A stretch of 57,869 nt of DNA, taken from positions 1 through 57,869 of the forward strand of contig NZ_FNVV01000007.1 in assembly GCF_900108345.1 (NCBI RefSeq), given 5' to 3'. The translations under genes were made by a program, and so were the position numbers. The stretch's first letter is position 1; every line of letters starts with the position of its first letter. Shown here piece after piece: positions 27,153 to 40,667 of this stretch. This DNA comes from Bacteroides ndongoniae. Lineage in GTDB: Bacteria > Bacteroidota > Bacteroidia > Bacteroidales > Bacteroidaceae. The notes below the pieces were generated by a model. That model saw only the letters and a list, made by a program, of their open reading frames with translations, was not told the DNA's origin and did no database searches.

Positions 27153-29480
27153 ATGACCATGAGTAAAAATGTATTCTACAAAATATTCTTTCTCATCATT
27201 ACATGTATAGCGGTACAGGGCAATCTCTGGTCCCAAAATATAAATTTAGTGCCCCGGCCGCTTGACATGCAGACCACAGGTAAAGAAACATTCACAATTA
27301 CACCCAAAACCGTCATTTCAGTTGAGAATGATGAGCAAAAAACTATAGCTGAATATTTTTCATCTTTATTTATACTACCTGGCGGTTTTGCTCCTTCGAT
27401 TGTTGTAAATGGTAATGCAGACATTGTCTTCCAAACAGAGCAAACAATGAAACCCGAATCTTACAGTTTACAAGTAAAGAAAAACGGTATATTGATTAAA
27501 GCAGCAGATAGCAGCGGTTTCTTCTATGCAGTACAAACATTAAGACTAACTTTACCAGCACAAATTGAAAATCGCGTGGCACGTCAAGACACCAATTGGA
27601 CTATACCAGCAATGGAAATCAGTGATGGTCCAAGGTTTTCATATAGAGGCTTGATGCTGGACGTTTCACGTTATTTTCTTCCTAAAGAAGAAGTCTTAAA
27701 AATAATAGACTGCATGGCTCTGCTAAAACTTAATAAGCTTCATTTTCATCTTACAGATGACAATGGATGGCGAATCGAAATAAAAAAATATCCCCGACTT
27801 ACAGAAGTTGGAGCATGGAGAGTAAACAGAGAAAACTTTGCTTTTCCAGATCGTCGGAACCCCTCTCCAGAAGAGTCAACCCCTATCGGAGGATATTATA
27901 CACAAGAACAAATGAAGGAAATCATCGCGTATGCTCAGCAAAGACAAATCGAAATCATCCCGGAAATTGATATGCCTGCACATTCGAATGCGGCTTTGGC
28001 AGCTTATCCAGAATACGCTTGTCCTGTAGTTAAGAAGTTCATCGGAGTACTTCCTGGACTTGGTGGCAGTAATGCAGACATCATTTATTGTGCTGGCAAC
28101 GATAAGACTTTTGAGTTTTTGCAAGGTATTATCGATGAAGTAGCCGCTCTTTTCCCATCCCAGTATATTCATATCGGGGGGGACGAAGCCTGGAAGACGC
28201 ATTGGAAAGAATGCCCCTTATGCCAGGCCCGGATAAAAAAAGAACAATTACAAAATGAAGAAGATCTACAAGGCTACTTCATGCAACGGATCAGTAAATA
28301 CGTACAAGAAGTAAAAGGGAAAAAAGTGATGGGTTGGGACGAATTAACCAACAGTAAACTACCCGAAGGAGTTACTATTTTTGGATGGCAAGGATTCGGT
28401 AATGCTGCTCTGAAAGCTGCAGCCCAAGGGCATCCTTTTGTCATGACTCCGGCTCGATTACTTTACCTGATACGTTATCAGGGACCACAATGGTTCGAAC
28501 CACTGACCTACTTCGGAAATAACACACTAAAGGATGTATATACTTATGAACCTATACAAGAAAATTGGGATCCGTCATACGCCAATCTATTGATGGGTAT
28601 ACAGGGATCGATGTGGACAGAATTTTGTTCAACCCCCAGAGATGTGACTTATCAAATCTTTCCACGTCTGGCAGCAGTTGCCGAAGTAGCCTGGTCTGTA
28701 CGTGGCAGCAAAGACTGGCCGTCTTTTCTAAAATCATTGGACAATTATCTGAATCATTTAGATGCTAAAGGAATTATATATGCCAAATCAATGTATAACA
28801 TACAACATAAAGTTGTGCCAGCAGACAACAAACTGAAAGTGAAACTTGAGTGCGAACGTCCTGACGTTGAAATACGTTACACTCTAGATGGTACAGAGCC
28901 TATAGGAACCTCTCCTATATATAACCAAGATTTATTAATCAGTGACAACGTACTGTTGCAGGCTGCTACTTTCGTTAATGGAAAACAAAAAGGTAAAAAG
29001 CTTATTTTACCACTCCAATGGAATAAAGCTACAGCAAAAAAGCTGCAAGGTCTTCCCAAAGAAGCTGAAATATTACTGAATGGAGTACATGGCAGTCTAA
29101 AACAAACCGACTTTGAATGGTATACAGGTGAAATGTCTAAACCTATATCCTTTACAATCGATTTACTGAAATCTGAAAAAATTAGTAAGTGCGCTGTTGG
29201 CTGCATCACTAATTATGGTATGGGCGTGCACAAACCCAGAAAAATGAAGGTTGAGATTTCCGAAGATAACCAATCTTTTACAACGATAGGTGAACGCAAC
29301 TATACCGATACTGAGATTTTCAAAGAAGGAAACTTCATTGAGGAACTTAAAATAGAAGTTCAGAATGCTACAGCACGTTATGTACGATTTACATTGGAAA
29401 CTCCCGGTAATTGTCCGACAGACCATGTACGGCCAGGGCAAGCATCCAGAATCTATTTGGATGAAGTAATTATTAAATAA
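27153..29480 (+). CDS. GH20 beta-N-acetylhexosaminidase
   Basis: A 775-residue secreted enzyme; the signal peptide is residues 1-27 (ending LWSQ). Residues 30-155 are the GH20b domain. The TIM barrel from about 160 starts with RFSYRGLMLDVSRYF and has HFHLTDDNGWR. The catalytic pair Asp344-Glu345 lies in HIGGDEAWKTHW. After the barrel comes a chitobiase-type beta-sandwich (VEIRYTLDGTEP) and then a discoidin-like C-terminal domain (residues about 640-775). It should remove terminal GlcNAc or GalNAc from oligosaccharides in the periplasm. The start could instead be Met3. It shares a unit with GH29, GH2 and a sulfatase, a set suited to mucin O-glycans. Confidence 0.93.
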   Translation: MTMSKNVFYKIFFLIITCIAVQGNLWSQNINLVPRPLDMQTTGKETFTITPKTVISVENDEQKTIAEYFSSLFILPGGFAPSIVVNGNADIVFQTEQTMKPESYSLQVKKNGILIKAADSSGFFYAVQTLRLTLPAQIENRVARQDTNWTIPAMEISDGPRFSYRGLMLDVSRYFLPKEEVLKIIDCMALLKLNKLHFHLTDDNGWRIEIKKYPRLTEVGAWRVNRENFAFPDRRNPSPEESTPIGGYYTQEQMKEIIAYAQQRQIEIIPEIDMPAHSNAALAAYPEYACPVVKKFIGVLPGLGGSNADIIYCAGNDKTFEFLQGIIDEVAALFPSQYIHIGGDEAWKTHWKECPLCQARIKKEQLQNEEDLQGYFMQRISKYVQEVKGKKVMGWDELTNSKLPEGVTIFGWQGFGNAALKAAAQGHPFVMTPARLLYLIRYQGPQWFEPLTYFGNNTLKDVYTYEPIQENWDPSYANLLMGIQGSMWTEFCSTPRDVTYQIFPRLAAVAEVAWSVRGSKDWPSFLKSLDNYLNHLDAKGIIYAKSMYNIQHKVVPADNKLKVKLECERPDVEIRYTLDGTEPIGTSPIYNQDLLISDNVLLQAATFVNGKQKGKKLILPLQWNKATAKKLQGLPKEAEILLNGVHGSLKQTDFEWYTGEMSKPISFTIDLLKSEKISKCAVGCITNYGMGVHKPRKMKVEISEDNQSFTTIGERNYTDTEIFKEGNFIEELKIEVQNATARYVRFTLETPGNCPTDHVRPGQASRIYLDEVIIK

Positions 29481-29534
29481 GATATTTTAAAACCTAAATA
29501 TCACCACTATTAATTAGTTATTCAGACAAAAGTT

Positions 29535-31370
29535 ATGAATAAGATTATATCATTTACAATGTCGTCTCTATTGAGCATTTTTTCTTTATCAGGAAATACT
29601 CAACAAGATACGACACTGTATATTAAGCATGTTGCTTTTCCAACTGATGCAACTATGGAACAAAAAGTATCTATGGCTGCCCGCCTTGTTCCCTCTCCCC
29701 AACAGTTGGAATGGCAGCAAATGGAATTAACAGCCTTTCTCCATTTTGGCATCAATACTTTTACTGACCGAGAATGGGGGGACGGAACAGAAGATCCGAC
29801 CTTATTTAATCCTACTGAACTGGATGCCGAGCAATGGGTACGCACCTTAAAAGAAGCGGGATTCAAAATGGTATTACTCACAGCCAAGCATCATGACGGT
29901 TTTTGTTTATGGCCTACTCAAACAACCCGGCACTCTGTAGCTTCTTCCAAATGGAGAGGTGGCAAAGGCGATGTTGTAAAAGAATTACGAGATGCCTGTA
30001 CAAAATATAATATGAAATTTGGGGTTTATCTTTCACCATGGGACCGAAATGCAGAATGCTACGGTGATTCGCCTCGTTATAACCAGTTTTTTATAGAACA
30101 ACTGACTGAATTGCTAACCAACTACGGTGAAATACATGAGGTCTGGTTTGACGGAGCCAACGGTGAAGGTCCTAATGGGAAAAAACAAATTTATGACTGG
30201 GAAGCCTTTTACAAAACCATCCAACGCTTACAGCCCAAAGCTGTTATGGCAATCATGGGAGATGATGTTCGTTGGGTAGGCAACGAAAAAGGCATAGGAC
30301 GTGAAACTGAATGGAGTGCAACAGTATTGACCCCAGGAATTTACGCCCGCTCAGAGGCCAATAACAAACGATTGGGAGTCTACAATAAAGCCCAAGATCT
30401 TGGCAGTAGAGAAATACTGAAAAATGCAACCGAACTTTTCTGGTATCCGTCCGAAGTCGATGTATCAATCCGTCCGGGTTGGTTTTGGCATGAGAAGGAA
30501 AACAGTCAAGTAAAAAGTTTGAAACATCTTACCGACATTTATTTCCAATCTGTCGGCTACAATTCTGTATTACTACTCAACATACCTCCCGACAGACGAG
30601 GCTTGATACACGAAGCCGACATTGCTCGCTTAAAGGAGTTTGCAGCTTATCGACAACAGACTTTTGCAAACAATGCCGTAGAAAACGGGGAAAAGTTATG
30701 GATAGCGAAATCTGGTGAAAAATGTACATACAACTTAAGAACAGGTTCAAAAATCAACGTTGTTCTTTTGCAAGAAGACATATCACATGGCCAACGAATA
30801 GAAGAATTCAATATAGAAGCGCTTGTAGATGGAGAATGGAAACAGATAGGTCAAGGAACGACTATAGGCTACAAGCGAATGATCCGCTTCCCTGAGATAA
30901 CGGCTGATGCATTAAGACTTCATATAAAAAGTTCACGATTAGAAGCACGCATCATCAACGTAGCAGCCTATTATGCAGCTCCTATAAACGAAGAACAAGT
31001 CTCTTCTAACTGGAATAATCTGCCACGTACATCTTGGAAAAAACTTTCCAGTCAACCTTTAATTATAGATTTAGGAAAAGTTGTATCTTTGAAAGGTTTC
31101 ACATACGCGCCCTTGAACGAGCAAGCCAAAGCAACAATGGCCTATCGATATAAGTTCTCAGTCAGTTTGGATGGACAAATCTGGAAAGAGATACCTCTAA
31201 ATGGCGAGTTCAGCAATATCATGCACAATCCATTGCCGCAAACCGTACTGTTCGGACAAGAGGAAACAGCTCGTTTCATCAGGTTAGAGGCAACTTCTCC
31301 TGACGATACTCCAGCTGTTGTGGAAATAGAAGAAATCGGAGTGACATTGTCCGACTCTGATACGAAATAA
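29535..31370 (+). CDS. GH29 alpha-L-fucosidase
   Basis: A 611-residue secreted enzyme with a short signal peptide (residues 1-23). The GH29 barrel is clear: ELTAFLHFGINTF, then LTAKHHDGFCLWPT, SPWDRN and the nucleophile Asp206 in HEVWFDGANGEG. The sequence around the active site resembles the GH29-B branch, which prefers alpha-1,3/4-fucose next to galactose; this preference is inferred. The C-terminal part (about 370-610) is a discoidin-like domain (RYKFSVSLDGQIWKEIPL). It lies 54 bp after GH20 and should cut fucose from host glycans such as Lewis-type structures so that the other enzymes can act. Confidence 0.92.
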   Translation: MNKIISFTMSSLLSIFSLSGNTQQDTTLYIKHVAFPTDATMEQKVSMAARLVPSPQQLEWQQMELTAFLHFGINTFTDREWGDGTEDPTLFNPTELDAEQWVRTLKEAGFKMVLLTAKHHDGFCLWPTQTTRHSVASSKWRGGKGDVVKELRDACTKYNMKFGVYLSPWDRNAECYGDSPRYNQFFIEQLTELLTNYGEIHEVWFDGANGEGPNGKKQIYDWEAFYKTIQRLQPKAVMAIMGDDVRWVGNEKGIGRETEWSATVLTPGIYARSEANNKRLGVYNKAQDLGSREILKNATELFWYPSEVDVSIRPGWFWHEKENSQVKSLKHLTDIYFQSVGYNSVLLLNIPPDRRGLIHEADIARLKEFAAYRQQTFANNAVENGEKLWIAKSGEKCTYNLRTGSKINVVLLQEDISHGQRIEEFNIEALVDGEWKQIGQGTTIGYKRMIRFPEITADALRLHIKSSRLEARIINVAAYYAAPINEEQVSSNWNNLPRTSWKKLSSQPLIIDLGKVVSLKGFTYAPLNEQAKATMAYRYKFSVSLDGQIWKEIPLNGEFSNIMHNPLPQTVLFGQEETARFIRLEATSPDDTPAVVEIEEIGVTLSDSDTK

Positions 31371-31384
31371 TGCTCTGTCTATAG

Positions 31385-35008
<3,624 letters not shown>

Positions 35009-35063
35009 GAACGTAGCAACAGTCAATCTACTGAAACTATCATCTTGTAACAATTATAAATTA

Positions 35064-36638
35064 ATGCATATTATGAATCATTCTCTCTACCCGCTTTTCG
35101 GAATAGCCACTGTAGCATCCTTACTTTCAGCATGCCAGCAATCCGACAAGGCATCTAAACCCTACAACATTGTCTATATCATGACCGATGACCACACAGC
35201 TCAGATGATGAGTTGCTACGATATACGCAACATCGAAACTCCCAACCTCGATCGCATTGCTCGCGACGGCGTTCGTTTCACCAACAGTTTTGTTGCCAAC
35301 TCGCTCAGTGGCCCCAGCCGTGCTTGTATGCTCACCGGCAAACATTCTTGTGCCAACAAATTCTATGATAATACGACTTGTGTTTTCGACAGTGCTCAGC
35401 AAACTTTCCCCAAGCTACTCCAGAAAGCCGGCTATCAGACAGCCGTCGTAGGCAAATGGCATTTGGAAAGCCTTCCTTCTGGATTTGACTATTGGGAAGT
35501 AGTACCCGGACAAGGCGATTACTACAATCCCAATTTTATCACTCAAAATAATGATACGATCCAAAAGGAAGGTTACATCACCAACATCATCACAGATGAT
35601 GCCATCGACTGGATGGAGAACAAACGCGATAAAGAAAAGCCTTTCTGCCTTCTGATTCACCACAAAGCTATCCACCGCAACTGGATGGCCGATACATGTA
35701 ATCTACATCTTTACGAAGACAAAGAATTCCCATTGCCCAACAACTTTTACGATAATTATGAAAATCGTCTTGCAGCAGCATCTCAGGAGATGAGTATTGC
35801 CAAAGATATGGATCTGATATACGATCTTAAAATGCTGAAAGAAGGAAAAGACAGTCGGCTTAAAGCTCTTTACGAAAGTTTTCTTGGTCGTATGAACCCT
35901 GCACAACGAAAAGCCTGGGACGATTTCTACAATCCAATTATTGAAGACTTTTACCGCAAGAATCCCCAAGGCAAGGAATTGGCAGAGTGGAAATTTCAAC
36001 GCTATATGCGTGACTACGCCAAAGTCGTAAAATCGCTTGATGATAATGTTGGCCGTGTACTTGATTATCTGGAAGCAAACGGTCTGCTCGATAATACCCT
36101 GGTAGTCTATACTTCTGACCAGGGCTTCTACATGGGCGAACACGGATGGTTCGACAAACGTTTTATGTACGAGGAGTCTATGCGCACACCGCTTATCATG
36201 CACCTACCAGCCGATTTCAAAACACGTGGTGACATTCCACAACTGGTACAAAACATCGACTATGCCCCTACCTTCCTTGAACTGGCAGGTGCTCCTATAC
36301 CTAACGACATTCAGGGTGTATCCCTACTCCCTCTGCTTAAAGGTGAAAAGCCTGCTGACTGGCGTAAAGCGCTCTACTATCACTTCTACGAATATCCAGC
36401 CGAACATATGGTAAAACGGCATTATGGTATCCGTACCGAACGCTACAAACTGATGCACTTTTATAACGACATCGACGCTTGGGAACTCTATGACATACAA
36501 AACGACCCAACCGAAATGAACAACTTGTACGGGCAAAACGAATACGCTTCTATTGTAACTGAACTAAAAGCAAATATGCTCGAACTTCAGGAACAATACA
36601 ATGATCCTGTTCGTTTTTCCACTGAAAAAGACCGCTAA
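35064..36638 (+). CDS. Serine-type arylsulfatase-family lipoprotein (first of three)
   Basis: About 524 residues from ATG 35064. A longer frame overlaps the GH2 gene by 98 bp, but its extra N-terminus is not signal-like; Met4 (35073) is equally possible. The leader ends LLSAC, a lipobox with Cys about 24. The sulfatase site LSGPSRACMLTGKH has Ser82 as the residue to be oxidised to formylglycine (S-x-P-S-R). Metal-binding residues are in YIMTDDH (41-43) and YTSDQGF. The Ser form needs an anaerobic sulfatase-maturing enzyme, which is not in this window. It should remove sulfate from sugars such as GlcNAc or galactose on host glycans; subfamily cannot be fixed here. It is the last gene of the operon, before a strong hairpin. 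Confidence 0.9.
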   Translation: MHIMNHSLYPLFGIATVASLLSACQQSDKASKPYNIVYIMTDDHTAQMMSCYDIRNIETPNLDRIARDGVRFTNSFVANSLSGPSRACMLTGKHSCANKFYDNTTCVFDSAQQTFPKLLQKAGYQTAVVGKWHLESLPSGFDYWEVVPGQGDYYNPNFITQNNDTIQKEGYITNIITDDAIDWMENKRDKEKPFCLLIHHKAIHRNWMADTCNLHLYEDKEFPLPNNFYDNYENRLAAASQEMSIAKDMDLIYDLKMLKEGKDSRLKALYESFLGRMNPAQRKAWDDFYNPIIEDFYRKNPQGKELAEWKFQRYMRDYAKVVKSLDDNVGRVLDYLEANGLLDNTLVVYTSDQGFYMGEHGWFDKRFMYEESMRTPLIMHLPADFKTRGDIPQLVQNIDYAPTFLELAGAPIPNDIQGVSLLPLLKGEKPADWRKALYYHFYEYPAEHMVKRHYGIRTERYKLMHFYNDIDAWELYDIQNDPTEMNNLYGQNEYASIVTELKANMLELQEQYNDPVRFSTEKDR

Positions 36639-36656
36639 GATATCCAATAATATAGA

Positions 36657-36710
36657 TGGCAGTTGTTTCCTCCAAAACAGAAATTATGTTTCTGAAGGGA
36701 ACAACTGCCA
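36657..36710. terminator. Terminator between convergent sulfatase genes
   Basis: TGGCAGTTGTTTCC (36657-36670) pairs with GGGAACAACTGCCA (36697-36710), with an inner CAGAAA/TTTCTG stem. The plus strand continues CATTTTTT. It ends the host-glycan operon and lies 52 bp before the stop of the convergent sulfatase gene. Confidence 0.8.
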
Positions 36711-36762
36711 CATTTTTTCATTGACACTGCTAAAAAGTAAATATAAAAGTTTCTTATGAACG

Positions 36763-38289
36763 TCAATCGAACGACGGCAACGTAATCTTGAAGTCGGCGC
36801 TAGGTCTATGCTCGGTACGAATGATGTCTTTCATCCGACGGACAATGTCAGGGTGCTGTGCCGCCACATCGTTGTCCTCGTGAATGTCGGTAGCGAGGTT
36901 ATATAAATGAGGAATTCCTTTTTTCACTACCAGCTTCCAGTCATCCATACGTACGCCTATCTGGTCGGTTTCGTGGAATTCCCAATACAGGAAATCATGC
37001 TTCTGTTGCGCCTCATCGTTTCCCGTCAGCACAGGGGCAAACGAAATGCCGTCGAAACAATCACTTTCCAACTTCTTGTTCAAATACTTTTTGGGGAATT
37101 TCTTGTCACCAATCAGTTCACAGAAGGTTGGAATCACATCGTAAAAAGCCAGTTGATGGTCGCACACAGCACCAGCTTCCACCTTCCCCGGCCAACGTAC
37201 TATAAAAGGAATACGAATACCACCTTCGTAGCACTGACGTTTCAATCCACGCAACTTACCGTCTCGGCCGAAAAACACAGGATCGGCACCTCCTTCTTCG
37301 TGAGGACCGTTATCGCTGGTAAACACCACAATGGTATTCTCGTCAAGTCCTTTTTCCTTCAGCTTGTCCATTATTTCACCTACATAAGCATCCAACCGTG
37401 TAATCATAGCTGCAAACTGAGCATGTGTATGTATCGTGGCATTGTAACGGCTTCCTTCTTGCCCACCCCAAGTTTTGTCCACAAAGAACTCCTTTTTATA
37501 TCCTTGGAGAATAGAGTCGTCGGGCTGCACCAATTCGGCATGGGGCAGTGTATAGGTAAAAATTCCCATGAAAGGTTGCTTGCCGTCCTGTCTGTCGAGC
37601 CACTCCAAAGCTTTGCGATGAATAATGTCGGCAGAGTATTGCGAACGTTTGTAATAATCACGTCCGAACATAGGATACTGAATATTCTCTTCCATCACTT
37701 CGCGTACCACTGCCGTATCGCCCAAAGCCTTGCTGTAACGGTTCAGGAAGTTAGGATAGTACAAGTGAGCCTGGAACTGACAAATATAACCATAGTATTC
37801 ATCAATGCCTCGCTTGTCGGGTGTAGATACCGACCCTTCGTAACCGCCTGCCCATTTTCCGAACATGCCAGTCGTATAACCGTTCTTCTTCATAATTTCA
37901 GGCAAAATAATGTGCTGCGGGTCATAAGGCATCTGTCCTACTACACTGTAGTCTTTATTTTCACCATACATCACAACCGGAGTCTCAGGCCAATACTCCT
38001 TATTGCCCCGTACCAGACAATGTCCTGAATGTTGTCCGGTCATCAGCGTTGCCCGCGACGGAGCACTGACCGGACTACCGGCATAAGCCTGCGTAAACCG
38101 CATTCCTTCGGCTGCCATACGATCGATGTGGGGAGTACTGATATAGGGCTGACCATAACAGGCCAAATCGCCGTAACCCATATCATCGCACAAAATGAAT
38201 ACAATGTTCGGGCGCTGCTCTTTTTGCGCAAAAAGACTTGCACTGCACAACAGCAGTGAGCCTAGAAGAAGAGACGATTGACTTTTCAT
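36763..38289 (-). CDS. Serine-type arylsulfatase-family enzyme (second of three)
   Basis: About 508 residues from ATG 38289 (MKSQSSLLLGSLLLCSA). The frame opens 13 codons earlier, but this start gives a clean signal peptide ending SLFAQ near residue 22. The sulfatase signature is PVSAPSRATLMTGQHSGH with Ser75 as the formylglycine precursor. The early metal site is FILCDDMGYGD and the late one is FTSDNGPHEEGG. It is a typical S1-family sulfatase, likely acting on sulfated galactose or GalNAc of mucin; that substrate is inferred from the neighbours. It is convergent with the operon and divergent from the next sulfatase, so it is transcribed alone. Confidence 0.9.
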   Translation of the reverse strand: MKSQSSLLLGSLLLCSASLFAQKEQRPNIVFILCDDMGYGDLACYGQPYISTPHIDRMAAEGMRFTQAYAGSPVSAPSRATLMTGQHSGHCLVRGNKEYWPETPVVMYGENKDYSVVGQMPYDPQHIILPEIMKKNGYTTGMFGKWAGGYEGSVSTPDKRGIDEYYGYICQFQAHLYYPNFLNRYSKALGDTAVVREVMEENIQYPMFGRDYYKRSQYSADIIHRKALEWLDRQDGKQPFMGIFTYTLPHAELVQPDDSILQGYKKEFFVDKTWGGQEGSRYNATIHTHAQFAAMITRLDAYVGEIMDKLKEKGLDENTIVVFTSDNGPHEEGGADPVFFGRDGKLRGLKRQCYEGGIRIPFIVRWPGKVEAGAVCDHQLAFYDVIPTFCELIGDKKFPKKYLNKKLESDCFDGISFAPVLTGNDEAQQKHDFLYWEFHETDQIGVRMDDWKLVVKKGIPHLYNLATDIHEDNDVAAQHPDIVRRMKDIIRTEHRPSADFKITLPSFD

Positions 38290-38422
38290 ATAAATGGAAT
38301 AAACTGATTTAAAATTTAAAAATAGCAAATTGTTTGCGAACGACTGGAAAGAGTCTTGTTAAAGAAGCTAAATTATGGCATAAGACATATTTATAAACAG
38401 CCAATTACCTACATTTTAATCG

Positions 38423-38430
38423 TATCTTTG
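38423..38430 (+). promoter_or_regulatory. Candidate -7 element for the third sulfatase
   Basis: TATCTTTG matches TAnnTTTG, 64 bases upstream of the ATG at 38494. No good -33 element stands at normal spacing. The 204-bp divergent region between two sulfatase genes must hold promoters for both. Confidence 0.45.
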
Positions 38431-38493
38431 AAAAGTTTCCGCTGACAGCTTATTGTTTAAAACTAAAATATAAAGAAGAATTCTGAAGCATCT

Positions 38494-40041
38494 ATGAAAA
38501 GACTATTCACAGCACCGTGTCTCCTGCTTGCGACACTCGCTTCAACAGCTCAAAACACTACTCAACCCAACATCATCATGTTTCTGGTAGACGACATGGG
38601 TTGGCAAGACACCTCCGTGCCTTTCTACAACAACGAACGGAGCAACCTGAATCAACGTTTCCGCACTCCAAACATGGAACGGCTTGCACAACTGGGTGTC
38701 CGCTTTACCGAGGCTTACGCATGTGCCATTTCTTCGCCTACACGATGCAGTCTGATGTCAGGCATGAATGCCTCCCGACACAGAGTGACCAACTGGACAC
38801 TGGAGCTGAACCAACAGACCGATGCCAAGAGTAGCGTCATCAGCCTGCCACAATGGAACTACAATGGTATACAGCCGGACAGTACAGCCGGTAAGATCAA
38901 CAATTCTACCCCTATCACTTCCCTGCCACAAGTTCTGAAAGATAACGGATATTATACCATACACTGCGGGAAAGCCCACTTCGGTGCACGCACTACTCCC
39001 GGAGCAGATCCGGCAACCATGGGTTTTGACGTAAACATTGCCGGCGGTCCTAATGGAGCACCCGGCAGTTATCTGGGAACAAAAAACTTCGGTCAAGGCA
39101 GCAAATTTGCCGTATACGGTTTAGAGAAATATTACGGCCAAGACATATTCCTGACCGAAGCCCTGACACGAGAAGCCCTGAACGCCATGAAAAAGTCGGT
39201 TGAAATGAACAAACCGTTCTACCTTTACATGTCGCACTATGCCGTCCATTCGCCCTACGACGAAGATAAACGCTTTACCCCCAACTACCGGGGTCAGTTC
39301 GACGAACAGCTGAACGATACACTCAACGAGAACGAAGTCCGCTATGCTGCGCTTGTAGAAGGCATGGACAAAAGCCTGGGCGACATCCTCGACTATCTGG
39401 AACAGAATCCGGAAGTAGGCAAAAACACCATCCTGCTGTTCATGTCCGACAACGGAGGACAAGGACTGAACAACGTGCGCCAAGGACGTGCCAACCGCGA
39501 CCAGAACTATCCGGCACGTGCCGGCAAAGGTTCGGCCTTCATGGGCGGCGTACGCGAACCGATGATGGTCTATTGGCCCGGAGTAACCCAAGGCAACACA
39601 CAGAACGACCAGCGCGTCATGATAGAAGACTTCTTCCCTACCATACTGGAAATGGCCGGCGTAAAACAATATCGCACTTTACAGACTATTGACGGAACAA
39701 GCTTTGCAGAGGTACTGAAACATCCGGCAAGGCGGTACGAACGTCCCATCGTGTGGCACTTCCCCAACCTGTGGGGCGAAACGCAGAACAAAGAAGAGAG
39801 CTACGGTGCCTATTCCTCAATCCTGAAAGGTGACTATCATCTGATTTATACCTGGGAGAGCCGCCAATGCCGCCTTTACAATGTGAAAGAAGATATCGGC
39901 GAACAGAATGATCTGGCAGACAGCATGCCCGAAAAAATAAAGGAACTGGCCGACGAACTGACCCGTTACCTGAAGGAACGGGATGCCCAACGTCCGGCGT
40001 ACCGTTCGTCCGGTGAACTGATTCCGTATCCGAACGAATGA
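38494..40041 (+). CDS. Serine-type arylsulfatase-family enzyme (third of three)
   Basis: A 515-residue secreted enzyme with signal peptide ending ASTAQ at about residue 20. Its first metal site is LVDDMGWQDTS. The formylglycine site is CAISSPTRCSLMSGM with Ser80 in S-x-P-x-R form, slightly off the more usual CSPTR or SAPSR. The late metal motif is LFMSDNGGQG. It has insertions between about 45 and 55 and around 95-140 compared with the other two sulfatases here, so it belongs to another S1 subfamily. It likely desulfates a different position on host glycans. It is divergent from the second sulfatase, with its own promoter, and ends 95 bp before the acetyltransferase gene. Confidence 0.88.
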   Translation: MKRLFTAPCLLLATLASTAQNTTQPNIIMFLVDDMGWQDTSVPFYNNERSNLNQRFRTPNMERLAQLGVRFTEAYACAISSPTRCSLMSGMNASRHRVTNWTLELNQQTDAKSSVISLPQWNYNGIQPDSTAGKINNSTPITSLPQVLKDNGYYTIHCGKAHFGARTTPGADPATMGFDVNIAGGPNGAPGSYLGTKNFGQGSKFAVYGLEKYYGQDIFLTEALTREALNAMKKSVEMNKPFYLYMSHYAVHSPYDEDKRFTPNYRGQFDEQLNDTLNENEVRYAALVEGMDKSLGDILDYLEQNPEVGKNTILLFMSDNGGQGLNNVRQGRANRDQNYPARAGKGSAFMGGVREPMMVYWPGVTQGNTQNDQRVMIEDFFPTILEMAGVKQYRTLQTIDGTSFAEVLKHPARRYERPIVWHFPNLWGETQNKEESYGAYSSILKGDYHLIYTWESRQCRLYNVKEDIGEQNDLADSMPEKIKELADELTRYLKERDAQRPAYRSSGELIPYPNE

Positions 40042-40076
40042 CGCATCATCAACGGGATGTTTCGTTAATTGCATTT

Positions 40077-40128
40077 CGGGTTGCAAAATATTCGCCAAAA
40101 CAAAATAATAGAATAATTTTGCAGCCCG
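40077..40128. repeat. Imperfect palindrome overlapping a -7 box
   Basis: CGGGTTGCAAAATATT (40077-40092) is largely complementary to AATAATTTTGCAGCCCG (40112-40128). The right arm contains TAATTTTG (40114-40121), a full -7 match 16 bases before the acetyltransferase ATG. It may act as terminator for the sulfatase, as an operator, or both. Confidence 0.5.
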
Positions 40129-40136
40129 AAAATAGT

Positions 40137-40667
40137 ATGTACAATATGATAACCATCAAACAAACCAGACCCGAAGAAATAAGCAAACTGATGCCTATCT
40201 TCGAACAGGCTAAACGCATCATGCGGAAAAGCGGCAACATGAAGCAATGGACCAGCGGATATCCCAATGAAGAACTCGTACGCCGCGACATCGAAAACGG
40301 ACATAGCTATGTCTGCCTCGACGATGCGCAGGAAATCATCGGTACATTCTCCTTCATCCCGGGCAAAGACCCGACGTATGCCCGCATCTACGAAGGAGCT
40401 TGGATAGACAACGTACAGCCTTATGCCACTATCCACCGACTGGCAAGCACAGAAGCAAGTCACGGAGTAGCCGCCGCCTGCCTGGACTGGTGCTACCGTC
40501 AGATACCGAACCTGCGGGCAGATACCCACCGCGACAACAGTATTCTGCAGCACATCCTGACCAAACACGGATTTACCTATTGCGGCATCATCTATCTGAT
40601 GAACGGAGATGAACGGCTCGCCTTTCAGAAATGCAACATGCCGAAAGAACAGCACACCAATGTTTAA
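40137..40667 (+). CDS. GNAT-family N-acetyltransferase
   Basis: About 176 residues from ATG 40137 (MYNMITIKQTRPEE). A longer frame to 40038 is rejected because its extra part runs through a palindrome and promoter. Met4 is an alternative. It shows the GNAT pattern: an N-terminal beta-strand and helix (IKQTRPEEISKLMPIFEQAKRIM), central strands (IIGTFSFIP), a region like the acetyl-CoA motif (IHRLASTEASHGVAAACLDW) and the C-terminal LTKHGFTYCGIIYL strand. It is a cytoplasmic acetyl-CoA-dependent transferase; its substrate is unknown. Its 3' end overlaps that of the convergent helicase gene by 4 bp. Confidence 0.8.
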   Translation: MYNMITIKQTRPEEISKLMPIFEQAKRIMRKSGNMKQWTSGYPNEELVRRDIENGHSYVCLDDAQEIIGTFSFIPGKDPTYARIYEGAWIDNVQPYATIHRLASTEASHGVAAACLDWCYRQIPNLRADTHRDNSILQHILTKHGFTYCGIIYLMNGDERLAFQKCNMPKEQHTNV

